Origin: Paragordius varius
Taxonomy: Eukaryota > Nematomorpha
Length of the DNA stretch: 64,000 bases
Assembly (NCBI GenBank): GCA_964247055.1
Contig: OZ176052.1
Span: 8,680,001 to 8,744,000, forward strand
Direction: 5' to 3'
Below are positions 1-13,100 of the stretch, piece after piece. Positions within the stretch are counted from its first letter, which is position 1. Each line of letters opens with the position of its first letter. The translations under genes were made by a program, and so were the position numbers. Below the pieces are notes generated by a model. The model made no database searches and was not told where the DNA came from. It saw only the letters and a program-made list of their open reading frames with translations.

Positions 1-360
1 TTAGAGCCTAAAATTGGGACAGCTCCAAAACACGATTGAAACGAAAGCTGGTTCGAAAATCATATATATCTTTGCTGATAAAATGTTGCCTGAAAGCACT
101 TTAAAGTTAATTATTTACATTTTCTAACCATAATACATTTATTTGCCTGTTACGTTAGGGATTTAAAAAAATCTATAGGGTAGAAAATTGCGGCAAAAAG
201 TTTGAGATGAGAATATTTTCAATTTTACATTTCTTAAAAAATTTATTTGCATCATACACTTAAAAACAAAAAAAGCATATTTTTAAATTCGACTTAATAC
301 CATAAATACTTTTTAGGATATTCAAATTTCAAATCCCCACAAGGTAATAGAGTGTTAATT
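1..360. repeat. Left copy of an old interspersed direct repeat
   Basis: This stretch is recognisably similar to 1417-1760 in the same orientation. Shared blocks include 'ccaaaacac', the 'gataaaatg..gcc' stretch, 'aattttacatttyttaa' and 'gatattc..atttyaaatc'. The two copies differ by many substitutions and small indels, so the repeat is old. No coding signal is seen and its class is unknown. Confidence 0.5.
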
Positions 361-834
361 TTGGTGGGGCGTGAACAAAAAATGTTGGAAACCTTTAACA
401 TAGCCTCTATAGTTACCGTTTCTGATAAAAAAAGAGTATTAAAAATTATAGTTGTTTAAGATAACCATTCCGTTATATTTTTCACTAATGCAATCAAAAG
501 TTTTAAGCTTTTGAAATCAATTAAAGTAAGGGCCTATTTAAAGCAAATATTTTTTTAAAATATTTGTCAATTACATCTTAACAAAAGCTTAGAAAAGCAT
601 ATAACTGAAAAATTTTGCGGCGATAAGTTTATGCGAATTTTCATAATATTTTCATTTAATAAATAAAGCACGTTCAACACACTTCATGACCTTTTGACTT
701 TTGTCCGTGATGACTTGGAGTAGTGTTATACTCCAGAGCTCAATTTTGTAAATATACTCTTTTAAAGGTTACTTCTTAAGAAATGTTCTCTTGTATTAAT
801 AAAAAATATTTTTTACTTTTGTGACTACTAGATT

Positions 835-1414
835 TTAACACTTTGATTCAATTTGGGGTATCTAAATACCCCAGACTAAATTAAATTAAAAATTTTAAAA
901 AACTACTGAAGGAAACGGTCTTAATTTAAATTTATGCTTCTATCCCAATAAAAATTATATAAATAGGCTAAAATATTTTAATAAAATTTCGTTTTGAAAA
1001 AAAAGTTCCATCTCAAACTACTTGGACGCCATTTTTATTTTGCTAACTTTTTGCAAAATATCGTGTTCATTTATTTTTCAATGTATAGTTAAAGCTAATT
1101 TTTTATTTAAATCATATCTAACACTGATATAAATAAAAAAGTGGTTTATTTTGTATTATTTTTCAATTTAGCCATTGCACATATGTCAGGTTGACTAAAT
1201 TTTCACCTTTGGGTTTCAGCTTAATATGAGTAATATCAAGTATTTTTTAAAAATTTTTTTTATATATTCCGGTTATGTTATATAAGTGCAATTTGCTATG
1301 GTTTCAATTCCTTCCATATTTTTTAAAGAATTTAATTTTAAACAGGCCTGGGGTATCCAACTACCCCAATTTGAATCGAAGGACTAAAATGAATGTGTTG
1401 TATCCAAGTGTTAA
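835..1414 (+). mobile_element. TTAA-flanked palindromic MITE, copy A (fullest copy)
   Basis: The element starts TTAACACTTTGATTC and ends CCAAGTGTTAA, giving terminal inverted repeats flanked by TTAA at both ends. Just inside each end lies a hairpin of the form GGGGTATC..ATACCCC, at about 857-877 and 1350-1367. Copies B (38835-39115) and C (about 54700-54852, reverse) share the same ends. The TTAA target suggests a non-autonomous piggyBac-like element; that class is an inference because there is no transposase here. It lies between the two arms of the 1-360/1417-1760 direct repeat. Confidence 0.7.
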
Positions 1415-1416
1415 AA

Positions 1417-1760
1417 TAGACACAGATCCAAAACACCTTGAATTAAACAGCTGATATTATATCAAGTTTTTGTTGGTAAAATGCCACCTATAATAAAGTC
1501 AATTATCTACATTTTTAACCCATAAGATACATTTATTGTATATTGTATTAGCGATTTATGAAAATCGGAAAAAAGATGAGGATTGTTTTATAATTTTACA
1601 TTTTTTAATAATTTGTTTTGCATTATGCGCCTTAAAATCTAAAGAAAACATTTTAAATTCGGCCTAATCCTAAAATAGTTTTCAAGATATTCTGATTTTA
1701 AATCGCTCTGGGATATAAAATTACCTTAAGAAGTCATGAATCAAAGGGTTATAATATTTG
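1417..1760. repeat. Right copy of the old direct repeat
   Basis: Partner of 1-360 in the same orientation, immediately following the TTAA MITE copy A. It has no open frame of note. The two copies are diverged but can be aligned by eye over most of their length. Confidence 0.5.
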
Positions 1761-1899
1761 AATTAAACTCACAACTTTGGCAGTTTTTAGTATTTTTCAA
1801 TCGCTATGGGGTCGTCAACTATCTTAAAGGGTAATGAAAAGTTAATTAATATCTTACATCTACCAAATTTACATATGTTTCAATCGATTTTTTCTACAA

Positions 1900-2960
1900 A
1901 AACATTTAAAAAGAAATTAATTAGTTATTTTATTAAATATTACGTCTTCTTATACACATTTGCCTATCTCTCAGGTAAGACATGGATGCCGCGCAAGAAT
2001 AAATGATTGAATTTTGCAGATATCGTACCCATTTTTCAACATTTGTTAAATTATATAAGTGCTAATCTGGGAGGGTGCATCGCCTATGCAAAGTTGTATT
2101 AGTCAGATGGCCCATTAGGAGAGTCAAGCGATAAAAATTTTTATCGAAGCGCCTTTCACTAGTGTTGCTGTGTGAGACGGAGCATCGCAACGTATGACCG
2201 ATTCCGGTCGTTTTAATAATATTTGTTATAAATTAACATTTTGTTTGCGATAGCGTTGTTTAATTATTTTGTTCATAATACATACCGCTCTCTCACTAGA
2301 CACAGAGCATGATCTTTTTGCCAAAGCAATACTTGGGTTGATGGACCGGCTTAGCAAGGTAATGATTTATCCGATTTGTATTTACAAAAGCCATTTCTTA
2401 TCACCCGTCCCACTTCAATGTAAAAATCTCTCTGCGAGTTGAACCAGGATTTTAGAAGACATTTAGCGAGATTGGGCGCTCGTCCGAATTGTGTAGGACC
2501 TGTTACCGTGTTTATTGGTCTTTACCATTTGCTCGCTGATATATATATAGTATTTTTTTGTGATGCATGCAATGAATTTGTCAATTTTTGTTAAATATGA
2601 GTTGGGTCATTATAACTCCTCACTTTAGCGTTATAGCATTTGTGGGGTCTACCAAAGCGCCTACACTTTTTTTCACATGATATCTTTTAATATTTCGAAA
2701 CCATATATCACATGTGTTAATCGATAAGTCATGTTCACCATATGTTCCTGTCAGTGAACGATGCAATAGCTTTTTTCCTCTGGCGGCAATCAATGCCGCA
2801 CGTTCTTTTTCAGGCACAAAATTTGATATGATTATTGTGTATCAAAAATTAGACGCTTTTTTGATGAACTCTATGTGTGTTTCTTGTTTTAAATTATCAA
2901 TGTTCTGTATCAATTTAATAGTCTGCGTATTTTTTGGCTGGCGTTTTCTCTAAAGCAAAA
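1900..2960 (-). mobile_element. Decayed mariner transposon, copy 1
   Basis: Read on the minus strand, fragments of a mariner transposase appear in family order. The N-terminal helix-turn-helix at 2620-2817 contains TYGEHDLSINTCDIWFRN (family pattern YGEHALS..TC..WF..FK). A central block at about 2280-2350 reads KPVHQPKYCFGKKIMLCV (family PGxPS..KPN..GKKVMLCI). A later block near 2150-2200 resembles the HDNARPHTA..VK catalytic region. Stops and frameshifts interrupt the frame throughout, so no functional enzyme remains. Copy 2 (from about 25095) is collinear with it. Outer ends and terminal repeats were not resolved, so the limits are approximate. Confidence 0.75.
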
Positions 2961-4178
2961 CCAGTATGAACAAAAGTTTGTTCCAAATTTTAAGAGTTGA
3001 TTTCAAGTACTGTCAACCCGAAATCTATCTAAAAATTTGCCGACCAATGTAATTTAGTATAAATTTAATATTACAAACACCATTTTATCCATTTGTCTTA
3101 ATAACATTGTGGACAACGCACCATATTATTTATTGCTTTGTCACATGCAATGCAGCATATTTGGCTTATTATGTTGTTGTTCCATCACATTATAATATTT
3201 TTTTATCTTTAATTTTTTTTAATCTATTAAAATTAAAAATATATTTTGCAATATAGAATTTTTTACATTCTACACACAACCAATCAATAAAATGCGTAAT
3301 GGGAAATAACTATACTTTTAAAAGCGAAATAACATTGGGTATAATTCAGTTTGTATTATTGTATAATCAACATATTTTTATTTGATTTATAAATAAACAA
3401 ATTGGACCCGAATCAAAATGAGTACATTATGTTTAAATAATTTATATTTTGTTGTTGTTTAAAGTAAAACTTAACAAAATTAAAATTAATTTTATGCAAA
3501 TTTATTATAAATTATTCGCGAATTACATTTTAATCCATATACGATTAAATTGATCGAAATCAACCCAAAATTTTTCAAATTCACTTACTAAATCAGGTTA
3601 TTATATTATAAACATATATATATCCATATCATTTAAAAAACTTAATTTAACCACATTATACATATATCTTTTTACAACGATTAATATATAATATGTATAT
3701 TGATAATATGCTTTAAATGTGATACATTTTTTTGGATCCAATTTCTGTTTTTTTTTATTTTCGTTTACTAAACGCTATTAACTATTTGTTATTATAGAGC
3801 CTTTTATGTAATTTAAATTTTTCCTAGTCAATCAAAATTAATAAATTTTTACCTATGTGTTCATAAATAAATATGCAATAACAATGATAAATAAAGTAAA
3901 CGTTTTAATATATGTATATGGTAAATAAAGAGATAGGTAAGTATAAGGTAAACTGATTTCAAGGTTAGGATTTGTTATGTTTTCATTAACAAGCGTAGTA
4001 AACGCATTTTTTCTATTGTGTTAAACATACAGTTTAAGACGACATATTAACGCAAAGATGACTGCAATAAAAAAACCTACAGATTTTTTATATAGGATAG
4101 GACTTAGGCATTTGTATAATATTTTATATATTTAAATAATAAATTTAATATTAACGCTGCCATATTTATAGATAAGAT
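2961..4178. other. Gene-free AT-rich stretch upstream of the giant gene
   Basis: No open frames, repeats or RNA genes were recognised here. It must contain the promoter and 5' UTR of the gene starting at 4179, but no core promoter motif stands out from the A/T background. Confidence 0.5.
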
Positions 4179-7100
4179 ATGACAGAAAACTTATCAGATC
4201 GTTTTTCGAAACATAGAATGAATTCTCTTTCAGAACTTAAAGCAGACACCACATTAACGAGAACAAAGGTTGAAATTTTGCTTTCATTCTTATCTATGTC
4301 ATGTTTAACTCTTGATTGAGCACACTGCGTTACATTTATATAAATTTAATTATTCCCTAATGATTATTTTAATTTGAAGGATGTATGAGAATTACCCCTA
4401 AAATAGCGCAATATATGTTTTTTCTTACGTAGGAAAGAGCTGTTGATGTGCTTAAACAAAAAATTGCAGAACAACCAAATCCTTATGAAACAGTGGCCAA
4501 AGATTTAGTCAATGAAACTTTGAATAAAACCACAACTCTTCCATCATCTACTCCCGTAAAATCTACCAATATGCAAAGATCATCGTCCCCAGAAACGACT
4601 TTTGATTACAATAATAAGTTGGGACAAGATCGAAAAAATACACAACAAACATCAGATTTAACTGATAAAGAATTGAACCATATTGGTAATTGGTACGCAC
4701 CTAGACCACAAGTTCCTGCCATCAGACCCCAAGCTCAAGAGGCATTTTCTGAATCGGTCGATTATGAAAGTCCGGCATACTATCGTTCTTTAAATGAGCC
4801 TGACTCCTCAAACATTAAACAAACTATGGTAAGCCATATACCCGATAGCAATAACATTAAAGCAGAAACACCCTCTAACCTGCATCGTGTAGAAGATAAT
4901 CAATATAAATTACCTTCAGGGTATCAGCCTGTGTATAATTCAGAGGATAGAGCACAAAAACAAGCCCAAACATTTTCTAATTTATTACCTACATCTAAAA
5001 ACTTTCAATCACAAATGCACATTGTTGATTTATACGCTTCACCTAAAGCTGGCAGACGATCGATATCATCGCACGGATCTATCCCCATACCTGTTATATA
5101 TGAACGAAAATTTAGTAATGCGAATTTGTTTACGAATATCATTAGCAATTCTGGTATAAAGTAGTTAGTGTTTTTAGTAAAAACTACTTTAGACCTAGTA
5201 ACGTATAAATTCAAATTATGGTGTATACATGTTTTTAAATTGCACATATACAAGGCATGCTTTTAATTAGTTAGTTAGTTAGTCTATGTTAAATGGTATG
5301 AGGAACTTAATTATGCTATTTATTAATTTATTTTTTTTCTTTGTACTGTATGTAAGATAAATTTAAATCTTTTGTTACGCGGTTAAAACAGTTTTTTTAA
5401 AGGAGCTTTTTAAAATAATAATTTTGTCGATTAAACCTATATGTAGTAACGGAAATACCCAAATCCATTTTTGGCTCAAAAAAGAATGGATTATCAATAT
5501 ATTATCGTTTCGTTTAGCTGTAGTAGAAACATAAACAATGGTGAAATAATAGGGTGCTTTTAATATTGACAAATAGGGTAAACATAAAAAATATCTGTCA
5601 TTTCATTTATTGAAATTTACAGTATATGTTTGTTTAATAAAAATCAAATCTGAATTTTTATATATATTCAATTCTAAAGCAATGTCAGGTACAATAATAA
5701 TTATTGAAATATGATGTGAAATTTTTATTCTCTAACATTGATTACATGGAAATTATAATATATTTCAGGCCCAAAATATATGTTATAGTGAAATTGAAAT
5801 TGAAATATTTTTAATTTGAAATTGATGCTTAATATATTTTTTTAAAATAATAAAAGATAATTCGTTATGCTTGAATTAAGAATTTACCCATATTTTTTAT
5901 TTAATATTAATGATAGTGTTAAAATCATTGTAACGATAACACTTTAAAATGGTTTTTGGCATGATAACTCTGCAGATTTTATAATATTGCTATAAATAAA
6001 TAAATATATATTGTTCTAACTTAATCATATTCATTCACCTTTTATTAAATAAAAATGATGAAAAATATAATTTAAATCAAAAAATCCATATCCAATTTTT
6101 TCATAGTGTGTTAAGATGACATAATCTAAATTAGATTACGTTTTTTCGTATTTACCTACCTTTTTGTTTAATTGAAATATATTATTTCACTTTTGCATGT
6201 TTTGATTTTTTTATTTGTGCAAAAGAGGTGAATTGAAAGTTAGTTTTATTTTCTTTTTGTTTGTGTTGTAAAAAATAAATAATTAATATTTGGTAGTTTT
6301 TTGTAAAATTTAATTCGATCAAATCCATCATATTTGTTATATTCTTGGATTCAAGGTATTTAGGATATTGCTTAGTTTAGTTTAAATTGTTTTAATATAT
6401 CATACTTGTTACATTTTTAAATCAATTGCGGTTAAAAATTTATAAAAAAATATATTTGTTTTCGGTTTAAAGTTAGGCTATTTTAAAAGTGGACCTTTTT
6501 CTTGTGATAAACCAGTTTAAAATAAATTATATCCCTAGCTAGACACTTTAAATTTTTGTTCCTATTTCCATAATTATAAACGGAACTAATACTCAATTAT
6601 ATGTATTAAATAATTTTAAATATTTTAACTAAGACATCACATGTTCTTTTTTAGATCACCCGAGATACGAGCCATACGAAGAAATTGACATGTTTCGAAG
6701 ATTTAGGTAATTTTTTTACGTATATAATTCAAAGATATTATCTAAAATTTATTTATTCGGCAAAGAGTTTTCGATGGTTTGTTACCACTGTTGTGGATAA
6801 CTGTATTTTCCAATTTTTCTGTTCTTTTTTAAATATATCCAACTTAGATAAGACATGAATATTTAAAGTAAATTTAGCAATTTTATCAATTTTTCCATTA
6901 ACTCTTATTATTTTCTGATATTTCCAAGATAAAAAATTTGTAAACTAAAATTACACCAAGCATTTATCTGTATAACTTTAATTTTTATAATCTTATTTCG
7001 GTTAATTTATTAACATGTGGGAAAAGAATAACTTTCGAGAAAAGGCAATGCCAAATAATTCATTTATAGCTAGCTGACCAAATTAAACTATTTAGCGTCC

Positions 7101-10100
7101 ATGGAATGCCTCTTTTTGAAGGATGGTTTGAAAAGTTTTTGTTAGTCATTTAAGAAAATGTGGAAAAGAGCACTATAAATTAAATATACGTATATATTTA
7201 AAAACAGAGATCGCTTTTCCATGCATTATAACCGAAACAATCATTTTTAATTAAATATTTTTTGCCTAATTTCGGTTTATTTGCCCTAAATCAGTCCTTG
7301 TGTGATCGAATGGTTTCGATTCGGTTGCATTTTTTGGAATTTTCATATGTTCTAATTATTTTTATACATTTTGAATTCTTTGGATAAAAAATTTAACACT
7401 TCAACAGGTATTTTTATTGTGGGTAAATTTCTGCGAAAAGTATTTAAAAAAAACTATAGATTATATTTTATGAATCGTTTTTACTTCCAAAAAATTGATC
7501 AGGTTGTGGCTCCGATCTTTGCTTTTTTCTTATAAAACAAACTCTTAACTGTAATATTTAAGGGTGAAGCTCTAAATTTCTTAAATATGTTTAATTAAAA
7601 TATAGATACGGATAAAGCATTTTATAAATTATCATAAAATTTTTAATTATTATATTGATATAGGATTTCAACTTATATTATTAGGTTAAACATGTTTCAT
7701 AACTTACGATGACCTTTAAAACTAGTTAAAAAACAACAATTAATTAAACACAAATAATCTCACCCATATTTTAACCAATAATAACCATGTACTAAAATAA
7801 TATACAATTTTTAAAATTTACCACATTCTTGACTACGTTTAGTTTTATTTCATTTTCCTGTCTTTTGTTCAGATCAAAAGCCCAAAGCCCACCTCCCCCA
7901 TCTTCTCCACCCTTCGTGGCGGATGAAAGGTTTCGCGGGTCATCTCTCCCACCCCTCGGGCCAGCAGATAGTTTCAGGAGTCCAAATGTTCCAAACAAAA
8001 TTGAACACAGCAGTTTTGAGCGGAGACCGGATCAATCTGTGGCTCAATACTTTAAACAGGAACAAAACAGGGATAACGTTGTAAAAGCTACGCGTGAAGT
8101 CATAACCTTCCAAAACGAAGAAGATCCGACTCAATATTCAACTATGAGAGCCACAGTCAGAGGAGGCCAAAACCCTAACAATGGTTAGTGTGTTAGTAGT
8201 TAACTTCTTTAATTTCACATTTTTGAATCTAGAAAACGGTCCTAAAACTATGGAAATTGCATTATTGAATAGATTTTAATATTTGAAAGAATTAGATATA
8301 CCTAGACTGGGTCCAGTTTTAGTCAATTAGTTTTTAAGCCCTTGAATAGTATTTAACAAAAAGATGCTTATTTACTTTCTTTTAGCGTGTTGTAAATCAG
8401 TTTTATCAATGATGATTTTTTTAGATTTGGATTTATAGTTTACTATTTATTTTTATATGGTGTTGTGTGTGTGTTGTCATTTATAAATAAATATTTTTTA
8501 TCTTTTTGTAAACTATTTTTAAATTAATATAACTTATGCTTTGTTAATTAAAACTTATTATGAAGATGTGTTTTTTAAAAAAAATAAATAACCAAAATAA
8601 AAACAAAATTTGATTTGACCTTCAAATTTATTTAAAACATTATCATCTTGTTTATATTATTTTTATTATTAAAGATTATTACATTTAAAATTTTATAGCT
8701 AAATTTTATTAAAATATTGGTTCAAGCTTAAAATTTAAAATTTTGCCCTACCTTTTTAAGTTTTAGGATGGATTCATCCTTAAAATATTTAATAAGTTCT
8801 TAACTTTTTTGATTTATTTTATGGGCTTAATTTAAAAAACAATTTCGTTTTTTTGGGAAAAAATCGCATTACTTTTTTAGAATACAATTATATTAATTTT
8901 TAATTGACATATATTTAAAATATTAAGTCTTTTATATTCTAACCATCCCTGTTAAAAGAAATAATAGCATTAAGGAGTTTGGGCATTGATATAGATAATA
9001 TTTAGGTTTTATTGAAAACGTAAGGAATATAGCGATTTTAACCAAATAATATCACCAATAAATTTTTTGAAAATTCACAACTATATTTAGAAACAATAGA
9101 TAACCAACTATATCATATTTTATAACAACAAAAGAATACATCATCGATTTATAATACCAATCAATAAAAAGGAAATGCCGCAAACCCATTCTTTAAAAAC
9201 ATGATCTCTTTTGTTTTTGTTAACGGTTCTTAAAATAATAATATAAGTGTTAAAGTTAAAAATAAATATATATATAACTTGTCAATAATTTTTTTTCAGC
9301 TTTCCCCTTTATTTTTGCATTCTTTGCAATTGTGGTGCAAAATAATATATAATAATAAATACAGCACATATATTAAATTATAGCGTTTTATTTTTTTGGC
9401 AATATTTGCATATAATTACACACCATACCTTTTCCTACAGGTGTGTGTATACATATTATATTTATTTATAGATTTGTCGATCAACCAACTTCATATTTAC
9501 ATATATTAAATAATATTTATTGTAAATAATAAAACCAATCTCATCATCGTTATTATTTTGTTTTTTTTGCCCTTTTTATTGTAACTATCAAATTTTTTAA
9601 CCCGTTATTCCCCCGTATATAAGGTACTGATTCATTAAAAAATATATGTTTAATATCAAATTTTATATTCAGTAGGATCTCTTTTTTTCATTGGTTTAAT
9701 TTTGGTGATTTCAAACTTGAATAAATTTTGTTGAATAAGGTTTGAATATATTTCAAAAAATTTTTTTTTAAATTTCAGAAATTTTTTATTCTTTATTTTA
9801 GTTATTCCTAAAGTTTACACCGCTACTATAACCTATTACCATCATCAAAGCGAAAATTATCCGAATCAAGGATTGCCGAAACCTAATGCGATGAGTACTC
9901 CTATTCCTTCTGAACAAGTAAGCTAGTTATTTAAGAAATAATATTTGTAAAATGATTTAATTTTTATAAATTTAATTTTTACGAATTCTGAAATATTTCC
10001 AATTTAACTTTGTTTTCCTTTATAGCGAATCGTGATTGAACCACCCTATGTCGAATCTATACGGTAAAATCTATTTTTACAATATAAAAGTTTTTAAGAG

Positions 10101-13100
10101 TAAAATTGTGCCATATAACGTACTATATGTATCATTCATTCTCCAAATCGATTTTTTACATTAAACAATATATTTGTGCCAATATTTCGGCGGAAATTTT
10201 TATGTTTCTTTCACTAGGTGTGAATTTCGACACCTTAATATTTTTTTTATATAAAATATTTTTCTTTTATAAAGTTTTTTCGCATAAAAATTTTGAAGTT
10301 TGACTTATAGCTGAGCTGAATAACTAAAAGCAACCAAACTTTTTTTACCGGTTTCGTCAAGATCAATCAATTAAAACTTAATTATCTGTTAATAATGTGT
10401 TGTTGTTTTAATAAAACATAATTAATGACTAAATAATGGAAAATAGTTTTATTATTCTTTGAATTAGGTAGGTATAAATGTAGGAAAAAAAGATTTTGAG
10501 GATAGGTAGGCAAAAAAGTTTTGAATTAAATCCAAAAAAAATAATTTTTGGCACAATTATCATTTTAACTTTTATTATCTCTAATGTAAACACACACAGG
10601 TAAAAAGATATTACTTAAAGCGTTTGATTAACACTATTTTTTATTTCTATCATCAATCGGCAACAAATTAAATTATAAAATAATAAAATTTTAGCGATAA
10701 ATCACGCATCATTGATTCGGCGGCATTTGGCAACATTGCAAGACCGGTTAGAGTACAGGATGAAAAAACTTTTGTTCGACGTATAGATAAAGATGATTCT
10801 CACCTGTATGGATCTTCGGTCGATAGCGGATGTAAATTTTTTTTATATTAATTGAGATATAAAATATATATTAGCTGTTTGTTCGTTTTTTTTGAATTAA
10901 AATTATGTGACAATTTAGAAAACCAACCATCTTTAGTTTGGATGAAAAGTAAGGTAACCAGGTTTCACTCTTGATATTTGTGGCAAACCCAATGCTAAAA
11001 ATTGGTTTCGCACACTAATTTTTAATTAAGAATATATTTTCATAAAGGGTATCATAAGTCCTAATGAAAAAAGTGGAAAATAATATTATATTTATCGTGG
11101 CTTTATTCTTAAAGATTTGGGTTTAAATCAAGACATTCTTTCTCGTAATATAGTAACGAAATGTAGGGTTAATATATAGTTACCATCCGTCTAAGTACAA
11201 CCAAAATATTTGTTTAACAAATATAGTATATATAAAAATCATTTTCCAATTTTTAACAATATAAATTATATTAGTAAATTCAATGGATATATTTGCATTC
11301 TTAATGAGTGCATATGTTAGAGCAACTATTTTTTTGTAAAACCAGATTTTTTCCAAAAATTATAGGGCTTCTAATATTCTGTTTGAACATTCAATCATTT
11401 GCTTAATGCGATAAACTACAGTTTTAATAGTAGTAATGCATTTTTATGGATATAATATAATTTTTAATACTAAAACCCACAAATAAAATAGAAATTTAAA
11501 ACCGCAGAAATTCTAGGTTCCGTTAAATCCAATCCATACGTTAATTGATAATAATTGCGTTCTTAATTTATCCGTTATCTGATAACCATGTTTTTTATTT
11601 CTTTGTCAAAGATGGTCGTTGGGGTGATCAAAGCCCACCTCTCTCACCCTTCGGAGCGAATTCCAATGAATCTCGAAGTCCGCTGCCCGTAACAAATTAC
11701 TATTCTAACGTGCCCACCAGAGAAACTGTCATTGTGGACCGTCGAGGACCGAGTCCGACGCCCCCGATTGGGGCTGTTTTCATCCCTGGACCTCCGCCTC
11801 GAGTAAGTTCCCCTCATCAAGAATACTTGTTACCAGCCGTAGTTACGGAGGAAAAGAAGAAACATGGCTTCTTCTCCCGCGGCGACAAGGATAAAGAACC
11901 TGGTAATAAATAAGTTTTAGACATTTAACAATAACAAAATTTATATTGATATGTTTTAAGTCGTACGAATGAGTGTTAACAAAACAAAAAATTAGTCTAT
12001 CGAGTACTATTGCAGAAGGGTTAAGAGTCAGATTAGGTGATCGTTATTTTCTATATTCAATATCCATCTTTTATTTGATAATCGTTCAAATGCTAACCTA
12101 TTAATGATGATTTTTATTTGATTTAAAATGAAAGAATAAATTTATTTTATTTTATGCAATAAATCGTATTTGAAGGCGCCTTTAAAGTAAAAAATTATCG
12201 TATTATTGGCGAAAGATTGCATATCATTGGTTTTTTGATAAACATTTTTTTAGTATTCATATTTAATAAAACCGGTAAATAATGGTCATTCTAAACTAGG
12301 TTGACTTATTATTCAATTATTTAGTTTATATCTTCTGTAAGATATGATGTTTTAACACGACAGAAATAGACATTACACTACTTTTAAATTATAAGTTTAA
12401 CGTTACATATATCCAAAAAATGGGCTTAAAAATTCTCAAGTATAATATAATAATTTGGACCTATAACCATTTTAATACTACATTTAGGTTATTTATATTT
12501 TCGCTCAAATACAAAGTTAATAATATTAATATTATTATATCTAGTTCAAAAAGTTGGATATATTCCAGTCATCGATGGTGCAGTCCAGTTAATTCCAGCC
12601 GGTCGAGATGGGAAACCAGATATCCACGCCATAGATGCTAGCAAAAACAATGGTATTTCTTTCTAGTTTTTCCACTGGGTAAAGAGTTGGCCCTGTATAG
12701 ACGGAGTAGAAAATTTCCACATAATTTTAAATTGTGAACTTGTTTTTGACCAGATTTTTTGTTATTGCGTAAATTTATTTTATTTCATTGCTAAAACTTA
12801 TATATTTATTCATTTAGGTTCGCCACAAATGGTCCCAATGCCTGGCGCTTTCATTCAAGGGCCACCTCAACCGATCCCTCGAGGACAAATCGTACAAGAA
12901 GTTAGAGGTTTGGGATACATTTTGTTTTAATATTTGTTATCAGACAGAACTTATAATTTATAAATTTATTTATAAAATAATTTATTCTCATAAGTAATAA
13001 AGTAATTCACAAAAATTAATGAATAAATTCAATTATTCGAACTTTTAATTTTATACGATAATATAAAAATAAATAAATGTAATAATTATTTAAATGAATC